From positions 2,671,001 to 2,735,000 of the forward strand of contig NZ_CP130322.1 in the NCBI RefSeq assembly GCF_033025475.1: DNA of 64,000 nucleotides, written 5' to 3'. The stretch comes from Sphingomonas sp. C3-2. Lineage in GTDB: Bacteria > Pseudomonadota > Alphaproteobacteria > Sphingomonadales > Sphingomonadaceae. The translations under genes and the position numbers were made by a program. Of the stretch, positions 23,576-32,442 are shown one piece after another. The notes beneath the pieces were generated by a model. It was not told the DNA's origin. It did no database searches and worked only from the letters and a program-made list of their open reading frames with translations. Position 1 is the stretch's first letter. Each line of letters starts with the position of its first letter.

Positions 23576-25051
23576 ATGGAGTCTTTAAGGATGGCCAAGA
23601 AACCGAATATCCTCATCATCTGGGGCGACGATGTCGGAATGTGGAACCTCAGCTGCTATCATCGCGGGATGATGGGCGGTTCAACGCCGAACATCGACCG
23701 GATCGCGGAAAAGGGCATGATCTTCATGGATCACTATGCCCAGGCATCCTGCACGGCAGGGCGTGCGGCCTTCATCACCGGGCAATATCCGATCCGCGTC
23801 GGGCTCAGCACCGTTGGCCTGGCCGGCGCGCCGCAGGGCATGCAGAAGGAAGACCCGATGATCGCCGAACTGCTCAAGCCCCATGGCTATGCCACCGGCC
23901 AGTTCGGGAAGAACCATCTTGGCGACCGCGACGAGCATTTGCCGACGATGCACGGGTTCGATGAATTCTTCGGAATCCTCTATCACCTGAACGCCGGGCA
24001 ATATAGCGAGGAATATGATTATCCGAAGGACCCGGAAGTCGCGAAGGCCTTTGCCTGGCGCGGCGTGACCCACAGCAAGGCCGATGGCAAGGGCGGCCAG
24101 ACGATCGAGGACAAGGGACCGTTCGGTTCGGAGCGGCAGAAGACGCTCGACGATGAGTTCATGGTCGAATCCAAGCGCTTCATCCGGGACGCGGTGAAGG
24201 CCGACAAGCCGTTCTTCGTGTGGCACAACACGACCCGCATGCATTACCAGACCCATTTGCCGCCCTCCTATGACGGGGTGACCGGTTATGGGCTTTATGC
24301 TGACGGCGTGAAGCAGATGGACGACCATGTCGGCGAGCTGCTCGATCTGCTGGAAGAACTGGGCGTGGCCGATGATACCGTCGTCATGTTCTCGACCGAC
24401 AATGGCGCGGCATCGAACAGCTGGCCCGATGGCGGCAACCAGCCGTTCCGGGGCGAAAAGGGCGTCGGTGGCTATGAAGGCGGTTTCCGCGTGCCGATGG
24501 TGGTGCGCTGGCCCGGCCGGATTCAGGAAGGGGTCGCCACCGGAGAGTTCATGGCGATGGAAGACTGGATGCCGACCATCCTCTCTGCGCTTGGCGAACC
24601 CGACCTCAAGGACGAACTGCTCAAGGGCAAGAAGGTCGGCGACATGACCTATAAGGTCCATCTCGACGGCTATGACCAGACCGATCTGCTGAGCGGAAAG
24701 GGCAAGTCAAAGCGGATGGATTTCTATTACTTCACCGAAACCACCTTGCACGGCCTGCGCTATGGCGACTGGAAGTTCCTGTTCAAGACGCAGGATAAAT
24801 GGTTCAACGGCATACAGGAAAATCTGAACACGCCGCTTATCACCAATTTGAAGCTCGATCCTTTCGAACGCTTCCATGAGGCGCGCGGGTTTGACGAATG
24901 GCAGGAAAACCGATCCTGGACATTGGCGCCGGCGAACGCGCAGATCGCGAAATTCATGAAATCGCTTCAGGAATTCCCGCCGCGTATCAAGAGCCTCGAT
25001 TTCGACCTTGATGCCATGGTGGCTGACGCCTCCGCATCGCAGACACGGTAA
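23576..25051 (+). CDS. Type I arylsulfatase, compact form
   Basis: A 491-residue sulfatase. NILIIWGDDVG (11-21) supplies metal ligands and CTAGR (59-63) is the formylglycine signature with Cys59 as the modified residue. Other family blocks are GQFGKNHLGD, VMFSTDNGAAS and a basic RVPMVVRWPGR. Length and motif choice (C-T-A-G-R) differ from sulfatase 1 (CSPTR), so the two probably act on different substrates. No signal peptide is seen. GAAGG stands before ATG 23576; ATG 23591 is an alternative. A strong terminator follows at once. Confidence 0.93.
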   Translation: MESLRMAKKPNILIIWGDDVGMWNLSCYHRGMMGGSTPNIDRIAEKGMIFMDHYAQASCTAGRAAFITGQYPIRVGLSTVGLAGAPQGMQKEDPMIAELLKPHGYATGQFGKNHLGDRDEHLPTMHGFDEFFGILYHLNAGQYSEEYDYPKDPEVAKAFAWRGVTHSKADGKGGQTIEDKGPFGSERQKTLDDEFMVESKRFIRDAVKADKPFFVWHNTTRMHYQTHLPPSYDGVTGYGLYADGVKQMDDHVGELLDLLEELGVADDTVVMFSTDNGAASNSWPDGGNQPFRGEKGVGGYEGGFRVPMVVRWPGRIQEGVATGEFMAMEDWMPTILSALGEPDLKDELLKGKKVGDMTYKVHLDGYDQTDLLSGKGKSKRMDFYYFTETTLHGLRYGDWKFLFKTQDKWFNGIQENLNTPLITNLKLDPFERFHEARGFDEWQENRSWTLAPANAQIAKFMKSLQEFPPRIKSLDFDLDAMVADASASQTR

Positions 25052-25058
25052 ACTTTAC

Positions 25059-25100
25059 GCCCCCGCCGGTACTAGGGTGCCGGCGGGGGCTTTGTTTTTT
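25059..25100 (+). terminator. Rho-independent terminator after sulfatase 2
   Basis: An 11-bp perfect stem, gcccccgccgg / ccggcgggggc (25059-25069, 25080-25090), followed by tttgtttttt. Confidence 0.9.
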
Positions 25101-25102
25101 GC

Positions 25103-25143
25103 GTTCAGGCCATTCAGCGTTCAGGCCATTCAGCGCTCAGGCC
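25103..25143. repeat. Short tandem repeat, 16-bp unit
   Basis: The unit gttcaggccattcagc occurs twice in tandem (25103-25118, 25119-25134) with a partial third copy. It lies between the sulfatase terminator and the SLC13 gene and codes for nothing evident. Confidence 0.8.
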
Positions 25144-25151
25144 AGCCGGCG

Positions 25152-25199
25152 TTCCGGTATCAGCCGGACAGGGAATTCCGGTATCAGCCGGACAGGGAA
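25152..25199. repeat. 24-bp tandem duplication across the SLC13 stop codon
   Basis: Two adjacent 24-base copies of ttccggtatcagccggacag plus four further bases. The right copy holds the last codons and stop of the SLC13 gene on the minus strand; the left copy duplicates them downstream of the stop. Confidence 0.8.
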
Positions 25200-26830
25200 A
25201 GCGTTCCGGCGGCGACGCCAACCACGATGATCACCAGCACCGTGCCCATGCGCGCATAATCGGTGAACCGGTACCCGCCCGGGCCCATCACGAGCAGATT
25301 GTTCTGGTGCCCGATGGGGGTGAGAAAATCCGACGACGCGCCGATCAGCACCGCGAGCAGCGCGGCATCCGGATCGACCCCGAGGAGCCGCGCAACGCCG
25401 ATAGCCATCGGCCCCATGATGATCGCGGTCGCCACATTGTTGAGGAAGATCGAGAGCAGCAGCGTGACCGAGCAGAGCGCGGCCAGAACCATGAACAATG
25501 GCTGGTCTGACAATATGCCGCCCAGCCACTGCGCGGCGATGGCGGCGGCGCCGCTATCTTCGAAGCTTTGCCCGACGGGGATCATCGCGCCGAGCAGCAC
25601 CAGCACCGACCAGTCGATCGACCGATAGACATCCTCTGACGGAAGGAGGCGCGCGCCCGCCAAAACCGCCGCGGCACCGACAAAGGCGATGGCGGGCGAA
25701 AGCCGAAAGACGACGATCCCGACGATGGCGGCCGCGAAAATGGCGATGATCGCGGCGGCACGCATACGGTTGACGGGCATCGGATCGAGCCGGTCGATCT
25801 CGAGCAGGCGGGCGCTGGTCAGGAAGCGGGCGATATGGCCCTTGCGCCCGCGAATATAGAGCTGGTCGCCAGCCTTGATCCGCATGCGCACCAGCGGCTG
25901 GCGTTCGCGCGCGATGCGCGGCCCCACGGCGACAACCTCAAGCTGTTCCTGGCTGCGCGTGCGCACTTCGTCATAGCCGCTGCCGATCAACGGCGAGCCG
26001 TGCGCGACCACGACATGCGCGGTGACGGCGTCTTCGGCCTCGTTGCGCTGGGCAAGCGCCTCCAACTCGACCGCCTGTGCGATATCCCAGGGGCTTGAGC
26101 GCGACAGGATGAGCAGCCGATCCCCGGCCCGGCCGACCTGCGCGACCGCGATCCGGTCGATATGCCGGAATGCCGCCAACACCCGCGCGCCCGCGCTGCG
26201 CAGGGTTTCCGGCGAAGGCATGGTGCCGCCATGCGGCACCGCCATTTCGAAAATGCGCCACGGCGCGCGCACCCGCCGATCGGTCCGGTTGCGGATGGGC
26301 AATAGCCGCCAGCCAATAAGGACAAGGTAGATCAGGCCCGCGCAGGTGACCGCCGCGCCCACCGGCGTCATCGCGAAGAAGCCGAAGGGCGTGCCCAGTT
26401 CCTGTTCCCGAACCGACGACAGGATGAGATTGGCGGGGGTGCCGATCAGCGTGGTCATGCCGCCCAAGATGGTGGCGAAGGCAAGGGGCATCAGCGTTGC
26501 GGCGGGCGGCAGGCGCGCATCGCGCGCGACCTCGGTGGCGATCGGGATGGTGATGACCAGCGCCGCGATATTGTTCATGAACGCCGAAAGCAGCGCGCCG
26601 ATCAGCAACAGGCCCGCCAGCCTGAGCGTGAAGCCCGCGCGCGGCGGAATGGTCAACCGCGCAATGGCGGAGGCCGCACCCGACAATTCGACCGCACGCC
26701 CGACCACAAGCACCCCGGCCACCGCCAGAACCGCCGGGTCCGCAAAGCCCTGAAAGGCGTCGCCCGGCTTGACTAGACCGGTGATGAGCGTTGCAAACAA
26801 CGCGATCATCGCGACCAGATCGTGGCGCAC
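25184..26830 (-). CDS. SLC13-family permease with central TrkA-C/RCK domains
   Basis: A 548-residue transporter with two hydrophobic halves (about 5-175 and 345-548) around a soluble region (about 190-335) of RCK_C type (MRIKAGDQLYIRGRKGHIAR). SNN-like motifs of the DASS/SLC13 fold are present (AFMNNIAALVI and FLNNVATAIIM; TLIGTPANLIL and LTPIGHQNNLL). Substrates in this family include sulfate and dicarboxylates; none is assigned. The GTG start at 26830 seems to miss the first membrane helix: hydrophobic codons continue upstream in frame, and an ATG is out of frame by one base near 26895. A start error or frameshift is possible. Confidence 0.85.
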   Translation of the reverse strand: MRHDLVAMIALFATLITGLVKPGDAFQGFADPAVLAVAGVLVVGRAVELSGAASAIARLTIPPRAGFTLRLAGLLLIGALLSAFMNNIAALVITIPIATEVARDARLPPAATLMPLAFATILGGMTTLIGTPANLILSSVREQELGTPFGFFAMTPVGAAVTCAGLIYLVLIGWRLLPIRNRTDRRVRAPWRIFEMAVPHGGTMPSPETLRSAGARVLAAFRHIDRIAVAQVGRAGDRLLILSRSSPWDIAQAVELEALAQRNEAEDAVTAHVVVAHGSPLIGSGYDEVRTRSQEQLEVVAVGPRIARERQPLVRMRIKAGDQLYIRGRKGHIARFLTSARLLEIDRLDPMPVNRMRAAAIIAIFAAAIVGIVVFRLSPAIAFVGAAAVLAGARLLPSEDVYRSIDWSVLVLLGAMIPVGQSFEDSGAAAIAAQWLGGILSDQPLFMVLAALCSVTLLLSIFLNNVATAIIMGPMAIGVARLLGVDPDAALLAVLIGASSDFLTPIGHQNNLLVMGPGGYRFTDYARMGTVLVIIVVGVAAGTLSLSG

Positions 26831-27087
26831 GCGTTCCGATGCGAACAGCGTCAGCGTGGCCAGCAGGATGAGCGTGCTAAGGGTCGCCGGGCTAATTGCG
26901 GATCATCCTGCCATCAAAAGGTTGCATCGATTTCCCCTAGTATCGCACGAATTATGCGCACGGTGATAGTGCCGGCAAGCCGCTGACATGCCTGGTAACA
27001 GGAACAGTTCGCAGTGAAATGAAGTTCCGTGCGCGCGCGACCGATGGCGTTCGCGGACAAGGCCCAAAAGAGCGCAGAGGACCAAAA

Positions 27088-27113
27088 GAAAAGGGGGCCG
27101 AAGCCCCCTTTGT
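27088..27113 (-). terminator. Terminator of the TonB receptor-PepSY operon
   Basis: On the minus strand, aaagggggc / gcccccttt closes over a TTCG tetraloop and is followed by tcttttgg. It begins seven bases after the stop of the last PepSY gene. Confidence 0.85.
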
Positions 27114-27117
27114 CGTA

Positions 27118-27867
27118 TCAGGCCGCAGTGACCGGCCGGCTTTTGGGCGTCTTGCGACGGCGCAGCCATTTGAAGTCCGAGCGGTTGAAGCTCTTGAACA
27201 GCAGATAGAAGCCCGTGCCTGACAGCCAGAGCGTGCCGAAGGCGACGAAGATGATGAACGGATGGTTGAAGCTGGAGCGGTTCACATAATCCATGTTGTG
27301 CAGCATCCAGAAGAAATCCCAGGTGCGCCACATATCACCGCGCATGACGAGGAAGCGCCCGGTTTCGGCCGAGACATAGGCGCTGCTGTTTTCGGCATCG
27401 GCAAAGTTCACGCGCCACATGGGGCCGCTATGGTCGCGCGCCTCGAGATTGGCCTTGGGCATCATCGCGATGCTGGTGACCGGCGCCTCGTTCATCATCT
27501 GGGCGACCGCGCTGGCGGTTTCCCGATCGATGGTGACGGGGGAGCCATCGGTGGCGTCGGCGAGGCGGATGCCCTTTTCGGTGCGCACTTCATAGATCGG
27601 GCGGCCGGTGAGATCGATGAGCGTGATGCCCGTGACCTTACCCATATCCGGGTCCATGCCCTGCAGCCTGGCGGGATCGAAATAATCGCCGCCGGGGAGG
27701 ACATGGCTGTGCTCCATATGGCCGCCATGCGCGCGGACCTTGTCCTTGTCGAGCAGCGCCATGACCGAGCCGCTGAGCGCCCAGAGGACGAATTGGAGGC
27801 CGAGGATCAACCCGACCCATTTGTGGACCCGCCGGAAGAAAAGCGGGGAGAAACGGATGGCTTTCAT
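27118..27867 (-). CDS. PepSY-associated membrane protein, distal
   Basis: A 249-residue protein with a membrane segment after RRVHKWVGLILGLQFVLWAL (residues 13-37), a periplasmic domain with PepSY-like features (ASAVAQMMNEAPVTSI), and a second membrane segment at about 205-225 preceded by DFFWMLHNMDY. His residues near the membrane segments (RVHKW, MLHNMDY) resemble haem-ligand positions of PepSY_TM reductases. With the TonB receptor upstream it may reduce or process an imported metal chelate. It overlaps the proximal PepSY gene by ATGA. Confidence 0.8.
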   Translation of the reverse strand: MKAIRFSPLFFRRVHKWVGLILGLQFVLWALSGSVMALLDKDKVRAHGGHMEHSHVLPGGDYFDPARLQGMDPDMGKVTGITLIDLTGRPIYEVRTEKGIRLADATDGSPVTIDRETASAVAQMMNEAPVTSIAMMPKANLEARDHSGPMWRVNFADAENSSAYVSAETGRFLVMRGDMWRTWDFFWMLHNMDYVNRSSFNHPFIIFVAFGTLWLSGTGFYLLFKSFNRSDFKWLRRRKTPKSRPVTAA

Positions 27868-28580
27868 GCCGCGACCTTCTTTTTCTTCTTTTTGCGGGGA
27901 AAGGCCCAGAGCAGCAGCCAGGCGCCGCTGATGGCCATTGCGAACGCGCTCCAGGTGGCGACCCGAAGGAGCGGATTGTTCACATCGGAGCGTTCGTCAT
28001 AATCCATGATGTGGAGCATCCAGGCGATGTCGAACACCCGCCATGCGGCATGGCGCCGCGAAAGCAGTTCACCGGTCTGCGCCGACAGATAGAGGGTGGG
28101 CCGGTTCCAGCCTTCGAATTCCACCTGCCAGAAAGGCGGCTTGCGCCCGCCCATTTCCTGGGGCGCCACGGTCAGCAGCCGGACCGAGGCGATTTCGGCA
28201 TTGCCGGTATAGATGGCGCGGGCGAGCGCCCGCACCTCAACCTCGCGCGGGGGCGCGAGGCGGGTGCCGGTGCGTGCATCGAACAGGGCGGGCCCGTCGG
28301 GCGTTTCCGCACGCCAGACGGGCTGGTCCAAGCGGCGCTGGAGCCGGATTTCGGTTGCGCCGGGTGCCGCCGCCACAATCTGTGACGGCGACGAGAGACC
28401 GGCAAGGTCGAACGGCTCGGCTGCCGGGGTGCGGACGAGGTGATCGCCATGGATGTGGTCGATATGGACCGCAACCATGTAGAACCCCGTCAGCGACCAG
28501 AGCAGCACCTGCACGCCGACGACAAGGGCAAGCCATTTGTGCGTGCGGCGGGCGACGAGCGGCCAGCGTATCTTAGCCAA
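27864..28580 (-). CDS. PepSY-associated membrane protein, proximal
   Basis: A 238-residue paralog of the next gene: RRTHKWLALVVGVQVLLWSL at 11-30, HIDHIHGDHL just outside the membrane, a periplasmic domain, and MLHIMDYDERSD before a second membrane segment. The C-terminus is Lys-rich (PRKKKKKKVAA), encoded by an A-rich run. It starts 17 bases after the receptor stop. The paired arrangement of two half-size PepSY proteins suggests a heterodimer standing in for one longer PepSY reductase. Confidence 0.8.
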   Translation of the reverse strand: MAKIRWPLVARRTHKWLALVVGVQVLLWSLTGFYMVAVHIDHIHGDHLVRTPAAEPFDLAGLSSPSQIVAAAPGATEIRLQRRLDQPVWRAETPDGPALFDARTGTRLAPPREVEVRALARAIYTGNAEIASVRLLTVAPQEMGGRKPPFWQVEFEGWNRPTLYLSAQTGELLSRRHAAWRVFDIAWMLHIMDYDERSDVNNPLLRVATWSAFAMAISGAWLLLWAFPRKKKKKKVAA

Positions 28581-28597
28581 GACCCTGTTCCCTTGCC

Positions 28598-31288
28598 TTA
28601 GAAGCCGGTGCGCAGACCGACATAGAACCGGCGACCGAGAAGGTCATAGGTCATCGTGTCGGTGTTGCCATCGGTGAAGCTGCGGATATAGGGCGCCTTG
28701 CGATCGAACAGGTTGTCCACGCCGATCTGGAAGCGCGTCTTGTCGTTCACCTCGAACGCGATCTGCGCGTTGTGGTAGAAGACGTTGGGCGTCCGGTAGC
28801 CGATATGGGTGGGCTGCGCGTTGAAGTCGGTCGCCTTGCCGATCCACTGGGTGGACCAGGTGGCGATGACATTGTCCTTCTTCGCAGTGAGCGCGCCATA
28901 GCCGCGCCATTCCGGATAGCCGCCATTGCCGCCGCCGATATGGCCGTCGAACACGATCGGCGCCGCGCCGAGGAACGGCGTGATCTCGTACTTGTCGAGC
29001 CAGGTGACGTTCACGTCGAACGAGAGTTCGACATCGCCGACCGTGCGCGCATAGACGAGGCCGAGATCGAGGCCGCGCATCTGTTCACGACCGGTGTTGA
29101 TCGTCTGCGCCGACAGGAAGTTGACTTCGCCGGTGAGCGTGCTGCGCGAGAAATCGTCGCAGAACGGGTGCGAGAGATTGGCGCTGGCGTAGCAGACGGC
29201 AAGCTTGGTCGACCCCGGGATCGCGCGGATCGCATCCTTGATCTTGATGTCGAACCAGTCCGCGGTGAGCGACAGGCCGGGCACGAGCGCGCTAGGCTGG
29301 AATACCGCACCGATCGTCCAGGTCGTCGAGCTTTCGGGCTTGAGGTCACGATTGCCGCCACTGGTGGTGAGGATCGTCGTGCCGATCTGGGTGTAGCCCG
29401 CGGGCACGCCCGAGGCCTGGCAGTTGGCGATCAGCGTCGCATTGCCGCTGGCGCTGAAGTTGCTGCACGGATCGGTGGTGGTGAGGTTGCCCTCGACGAT
29501 GCCGCTGAACAGTTCAGGCACGTTGGGCACGCGGAAGCCGGTGCCATAGGTGCCGCGCAGGCGGAACGCGTTGTTGAGCTGCCAGTCGAGACCGAGCTTG
29601 TAGTTCCAGTCGCTGCCGAACAGCTTGTAATCCGAATAACGGACCGCGGCGTCGAGCGTCAGCGCCTTGAAGAAGGGCTTGTCGGCAAGCAGCGGGGCCG
29701 AGAGTTCGAGATAGGCTTCCTTGGTTTCGATCTTGCCCGAAACCGGATCCTGCTGGTTGTTGTTGGCGATGCCGGCAACGGTAAGCGGATCGGGGTTACG
29801 CCAGCCCTTTTCCTCGCGGTAGGCAAGGCCGGCGGCGAAGGAGAGGGGGCCAGCGGGAAGCTGGACGATCTGGCCGGTCAGGTCAGCGGTGAAGCTGGCG
29901 AGTTCGTTGCCGCCGCGATCGACCGAGGTGAAGTGGATATAATCCAGCACCGCCGGGGTAAGATCGCCGTAACCCAGATAGTCGCCGCACGGAATGGCCG
30001 CGCCGGGGGCGTTCGAGCACTTCGTCACGTCGAGCGTGTTGGCGACGTTCTGGAGGTTGGCGACGTTGGTCGAGCCGTCCTTCGCGGTGTTGCGGCCAAA
30101 GGCGGCCGAGACTTCCCACGACCAGTCATTGGCGAGCTTGCCGCGCAGACCGCCGGTGGCCTGCCAGGTGTTGGTCTTCTGGAAGAAGTGGCGCGGGCCG
30201 GCTTCGAGCAGCATGCGGCGCACGACGGTGAGGCTCTGCCCGGTCGGGTTGGTCGGGTGATCGGCCGCGATCGCAAGGTTGCGCAGCGTCCCCGGCGTCG
30301 CGAGCTGGTTGCTCTTGCGGTGCGTGTAGAGGAATTCGCCAAAGGCTTCGATATTGTCGGTGATATCGTAATCGGCGAAGACCGAGGTCGAGATACGCTC
30401 GATCGGGCTGACCGCGTTCAGCCACTGCCACGCGTTGATGTTGTGCTTGGCCGCGCTGTAGGGTTCGAAGAAATCGCCGTTGCCGCCGAGCACCTGGTTG
30501 AAGTTGATCTGCTGGCCATTGGCGAGCACCGCGCGGCCACCGGGGGTGTTGGCGCTGTTGACGCACGACAGCGAGCCGGGGGTGACTTCGGACAGCGAGC
30601 AGGCGGCGCGGCTCGTCATGCCGACGGCCTGCGTCTTCTGATAGGTGGCCGCCGCCATGATGCCGCCGCGATCGTTGCGCGCGCCCCAGATGATGTCGCC
30701 GGTGAAATCGCGGCCGTCACCCTTGCCGGTGATGCCGTAACGACCGCTGACGCCGAGACCCTCGAAATCGTTGCGGGTGATGAGGTTGACCACGCCGGCG
30801 ACCGCATCGGCGCCGTAGATGGCCGAGGCGCCGTCCTTCAGCACGTCGGTGCGCGCGAGCGCGACCACGGGGATCATGTTGAGATCGGGGGACGAGTTGG
30901 CACCGGTGCCGCCCGCGACGAGGCGACGGCCGTTGAGCAGCACGAGCGTGCGCTTGATGCCGAGGCCGCGCAGGTTGACCTGGGCGGTGCCATAGCCGTT
31001 GCCGGTCCAATAGGCGTTGGTCTGGTTACCCGAGAAGCCGGCCACCGCGGGAATGCGCTGCAGCACGTTTTCGATGTTCACGACGCCCGAATTCTCGATC
31101 TGCTCGGCCGAGAGGACCGTTGCCGGACCGACCCCCGCCAGATCCGGACGCTTGATGCGCGAGCCGGTGACGACGATGTCGCCGCCCGTATTTGCTTCCG
31201 CGCCGTTCACCGCTTCCTGTGCGTGAACAGGCATGGCGATACCCGCCAGCATGGTTGCGCCGAGAAGCAGCGCGACCCCCTTCTTCAT
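28598..31288 (-). CDS. TonB-dependent outer-membrane receptor
   Basis: An 896-residue receptor: signal peptide (1-24), TonB-box-like GGDIVVTGSRIKRPD, plug domain (about 50-165; VLQRIPAVAGFSGN, VNLRGLGIKRTLVLLNGRRL) and a 22-strand barrel ending LGRRFYVGLRTGF. The plug style is that of the large CirA/OMR family common in sphingomonads. Substrate is not evident; PepSY partners suggest a metal chelate or haem-like compound. ATG 31288 follows GGGAGC; the open frame continues to 31333. A HutC-type palindrome lies about 50 bases upstream. Confidence 0.93.
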   Translation of the reverse strand: MKKGVALLLGATMLAGIAMPVHAQEAVNGAEANTGGDIVVTGSRIKRPDLAGVGPATVLSAEQIENSGVVNIENVLQRIPAVAGFSGNQTNAYWTGNGYGTAQVNLRGLGIKRTLVLLNGRRLVAGGTGANSSPDLNMIPVVALARTDVLKDGASAIYGADAVAGVVNLITRNDFEGLGVSGRYGITGKGDGRDFTGDIIWGARNDRGGIMAAATYQKTQAVGMTSRAACSLSEVTPGSLSCVNSANTPGGRAVLANGQQINFNQVLGGNGDFFEPYSAAKHNINAWQWLNAVSPIERISTSVFADYDITDNIEAFGEFLYTHRKSNQLATPGTLRNLAIAADHPTNPTGQSLTVVRRMLLEAGPRHFFQKTNTWQATGGLRGKLANDWSWEVSAAFGRNTAKDGSTNVANLQNVANTLDVTKCSNAPGAAIPCGDYLGYGDLTPAVLDYIHFTSVDRGGNELASFTADLTGQIVQLPAGPLSFAAGLAYREEKGWRNPDPLTVAGIANNNQQDPVSGKIETKEAYLELSAPLLADKPFFKALTLDAAVRYSDYKLFGSDWNYKLGLDWQLNNAFRLRGTYGTGFRVPNVPELFSGIVEGNLTTTDPCSNFSASGNATLIANCQASGVPAGYTQIGTTILTTSGGNRDLKPESSTTWTIGAVFQPSALVPGLSLTADWFDIKIKDAIRAIPGSTKLAVCYASANLSHPFCDDFSRSTLTGEVNFLSAQTINTGREQMRGLDLGLVYARTVGDVELSFDVNVTWLDKYEITPFLGAAPIVFDGHIGGGNGGYPEWRGYGALTAKKDNVIATWSTQWIGKATDFNAQPTHIGYRTPNVFYHNAQIAFEVNDKTRFQIGVDNLFDRKAPYIRSFTDGNTDTMTYDLLGRRFYVGLRTGF

Positions 31289-31337
31289 AACGATTGCTCC
31301 CTGATCATGATTTTTATCGGCGCTAATCAGCACCGGT

Positions 31338-31347
31338 TGTATATACA
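31338..31347. promoter_or_regulatory. HutC/GntR-type palindrome upstream of the TonB receptor
   Basis: The perfect palindrome TGTATATACA includes GTATATAC, fitting GT-N-TA-N-AC, the same half-site geometry as the box before hutC. It is 50-59 bases from the receptor start codon. Confidence 0.5.
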
Positions 31348-31790
31348 GGTCAAGGGATAAACATCGTTCAATATCAATATATTAAGTCGATGTGTCCGAG
31401 ATGCGACCTGCATTGTTAATACGCAGGGGGAATCCATAGCCCTCACCATTTGTGAAATATTTTTCCGTGTGCGGAGGTGCGCCTGTAATTCTTTCCCCGC
31501 GCGGGGCGATACGCCGCATCTTTCTATCGCGCCATTGGGCAGAATGTCATGGCCGCGTGTCGGGTGGGCCGGGGGCAGGGGGGAAGGGCAACGCCGGCCA
31601 TGCCACGCGGCCGTCAAAATAAGCGGCGATAGGGACGCGTGGGGCTGGAAGCGCCCCCACTGATCGATTATATATCTTTTGTGGCGGACAATGATCGGTT
31701 GGTTCGATCACTGAGAACAGGATTAGCAATTTGGGATCCGGGGTCCGATCACCTAGATCCTGATCATCAACCAAGCATGGAGATTTGCGA
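31348..31790. other. Intergenic region between TonB receptor and ahpC
   Basis: About 440 bases that are AT-richer than the surroundings. They must hold the ahpC promoter and part of the receptor promoter. I see no convincing OxyR or Fur consensus and no coding potential. Confidence 0.5.
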
Positions 31791-32354
31791 ATGGGCATTA
31801 TTGGTAGCTCGATCAAGCCGTTCACCGCGCAGGCGTTCAAGGAAGGCAAGTTCGTCGAAGTCAGCGACGCAGACGTGCGCGGCAAGTGGGCCGTTTTCTT
31901 CTTCTACCCGGCCGACTTCACCTTCGTGTGCCCGACCGAGCTCGAAGATCTCGCCGATGTGTATCCGACGCTCCAGAAGATGGGCGTGGAAGTCTATTCG
32001 GTTTCGACCGACACGCACTTCAGCCACAAGGCTTGGCATGACACCTCGCCGGCGATCGGCAAGATCAACTATTACATGCTGGGCGACCAGAACCACGACA
32101 TCAGCAACAACTTCGGCGTTCTGCGCGAAGGCGTCGGCCTGGCCGACCGTGCAACCTTCGTCGTCGATCCCGAAGGCGTGATCCAGGTCATGGAAATCAC
32201 CTCGGAAGGCGTCGGTCGCAACGCGACCGAACTCCTCCGCAAGATCAAGGCTGCGCAATATGTCGCAGCGCACCCCGGCGAAGTGTGCCCGGCGAAGTGG
32301 GAAGAGGGCGAACAGACCCTGGCCCCGTCGCTCGACCTCGTCGGCAAGATCTAA
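31791..32354 (+). CDS. ahpC: Alkyl hydroperoxide reductase subunit C (2-Cys peroxiredoxin)
   Basis: A 187-residue typical 2-Cys peroxiredoxin. Peroxidatic Cys47 is in FVCPTE and resolving Cys166 in EVCPAKW; the catalytic Thr is in the same [11 protein letters not shown] loop. It reduces hydrogen peroxide and organic peroxides and is recycled by AhpF, encoded 88 bases downstream. The start at 31791 ([10 protein letters not shown]) matches the family better than the upstream in-frame ATG at 31785. Confidence 0.97.
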   Translation: MGIIGSSIKPFTAQAFKEGKFVEVSDADVRGKWAVFFFYPADFTFVCPTELEDLADVYPTLQKMGVEVYSVSTDTHFSHKAWHDTSPAIGKINYYMLGDQNHDISNNFGVLREGVGLADRATFVVDPEGVIQVMEITSEGVGRNATELLRKIKAAQYVAAHPGEVCPAKWEEGEQTLAPSLDLVGKI

Positions 32355-32442
32355 TCCCCAGCGGGTTTGATCGGGAAGCGGGGGCGCCACAGGGCGTCCC
32401 CGCAACCCTCCCCCGCGCTCAGCAATCATTTGGAGTCAGATC

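Noticed and set aside
25103-25199. Short repeats as a mini CRISPR
   Set aside because: Units are directly adjacent without unique spacers and no cas genes are present.
28772-31360. 862-residue open frame antisense to the TonB receptor
   Set aside because: It exactly mirrors the receptor gene; high GC at third positions leaves the opposite strand free of stops. No ribosome site and no family-like sequence.
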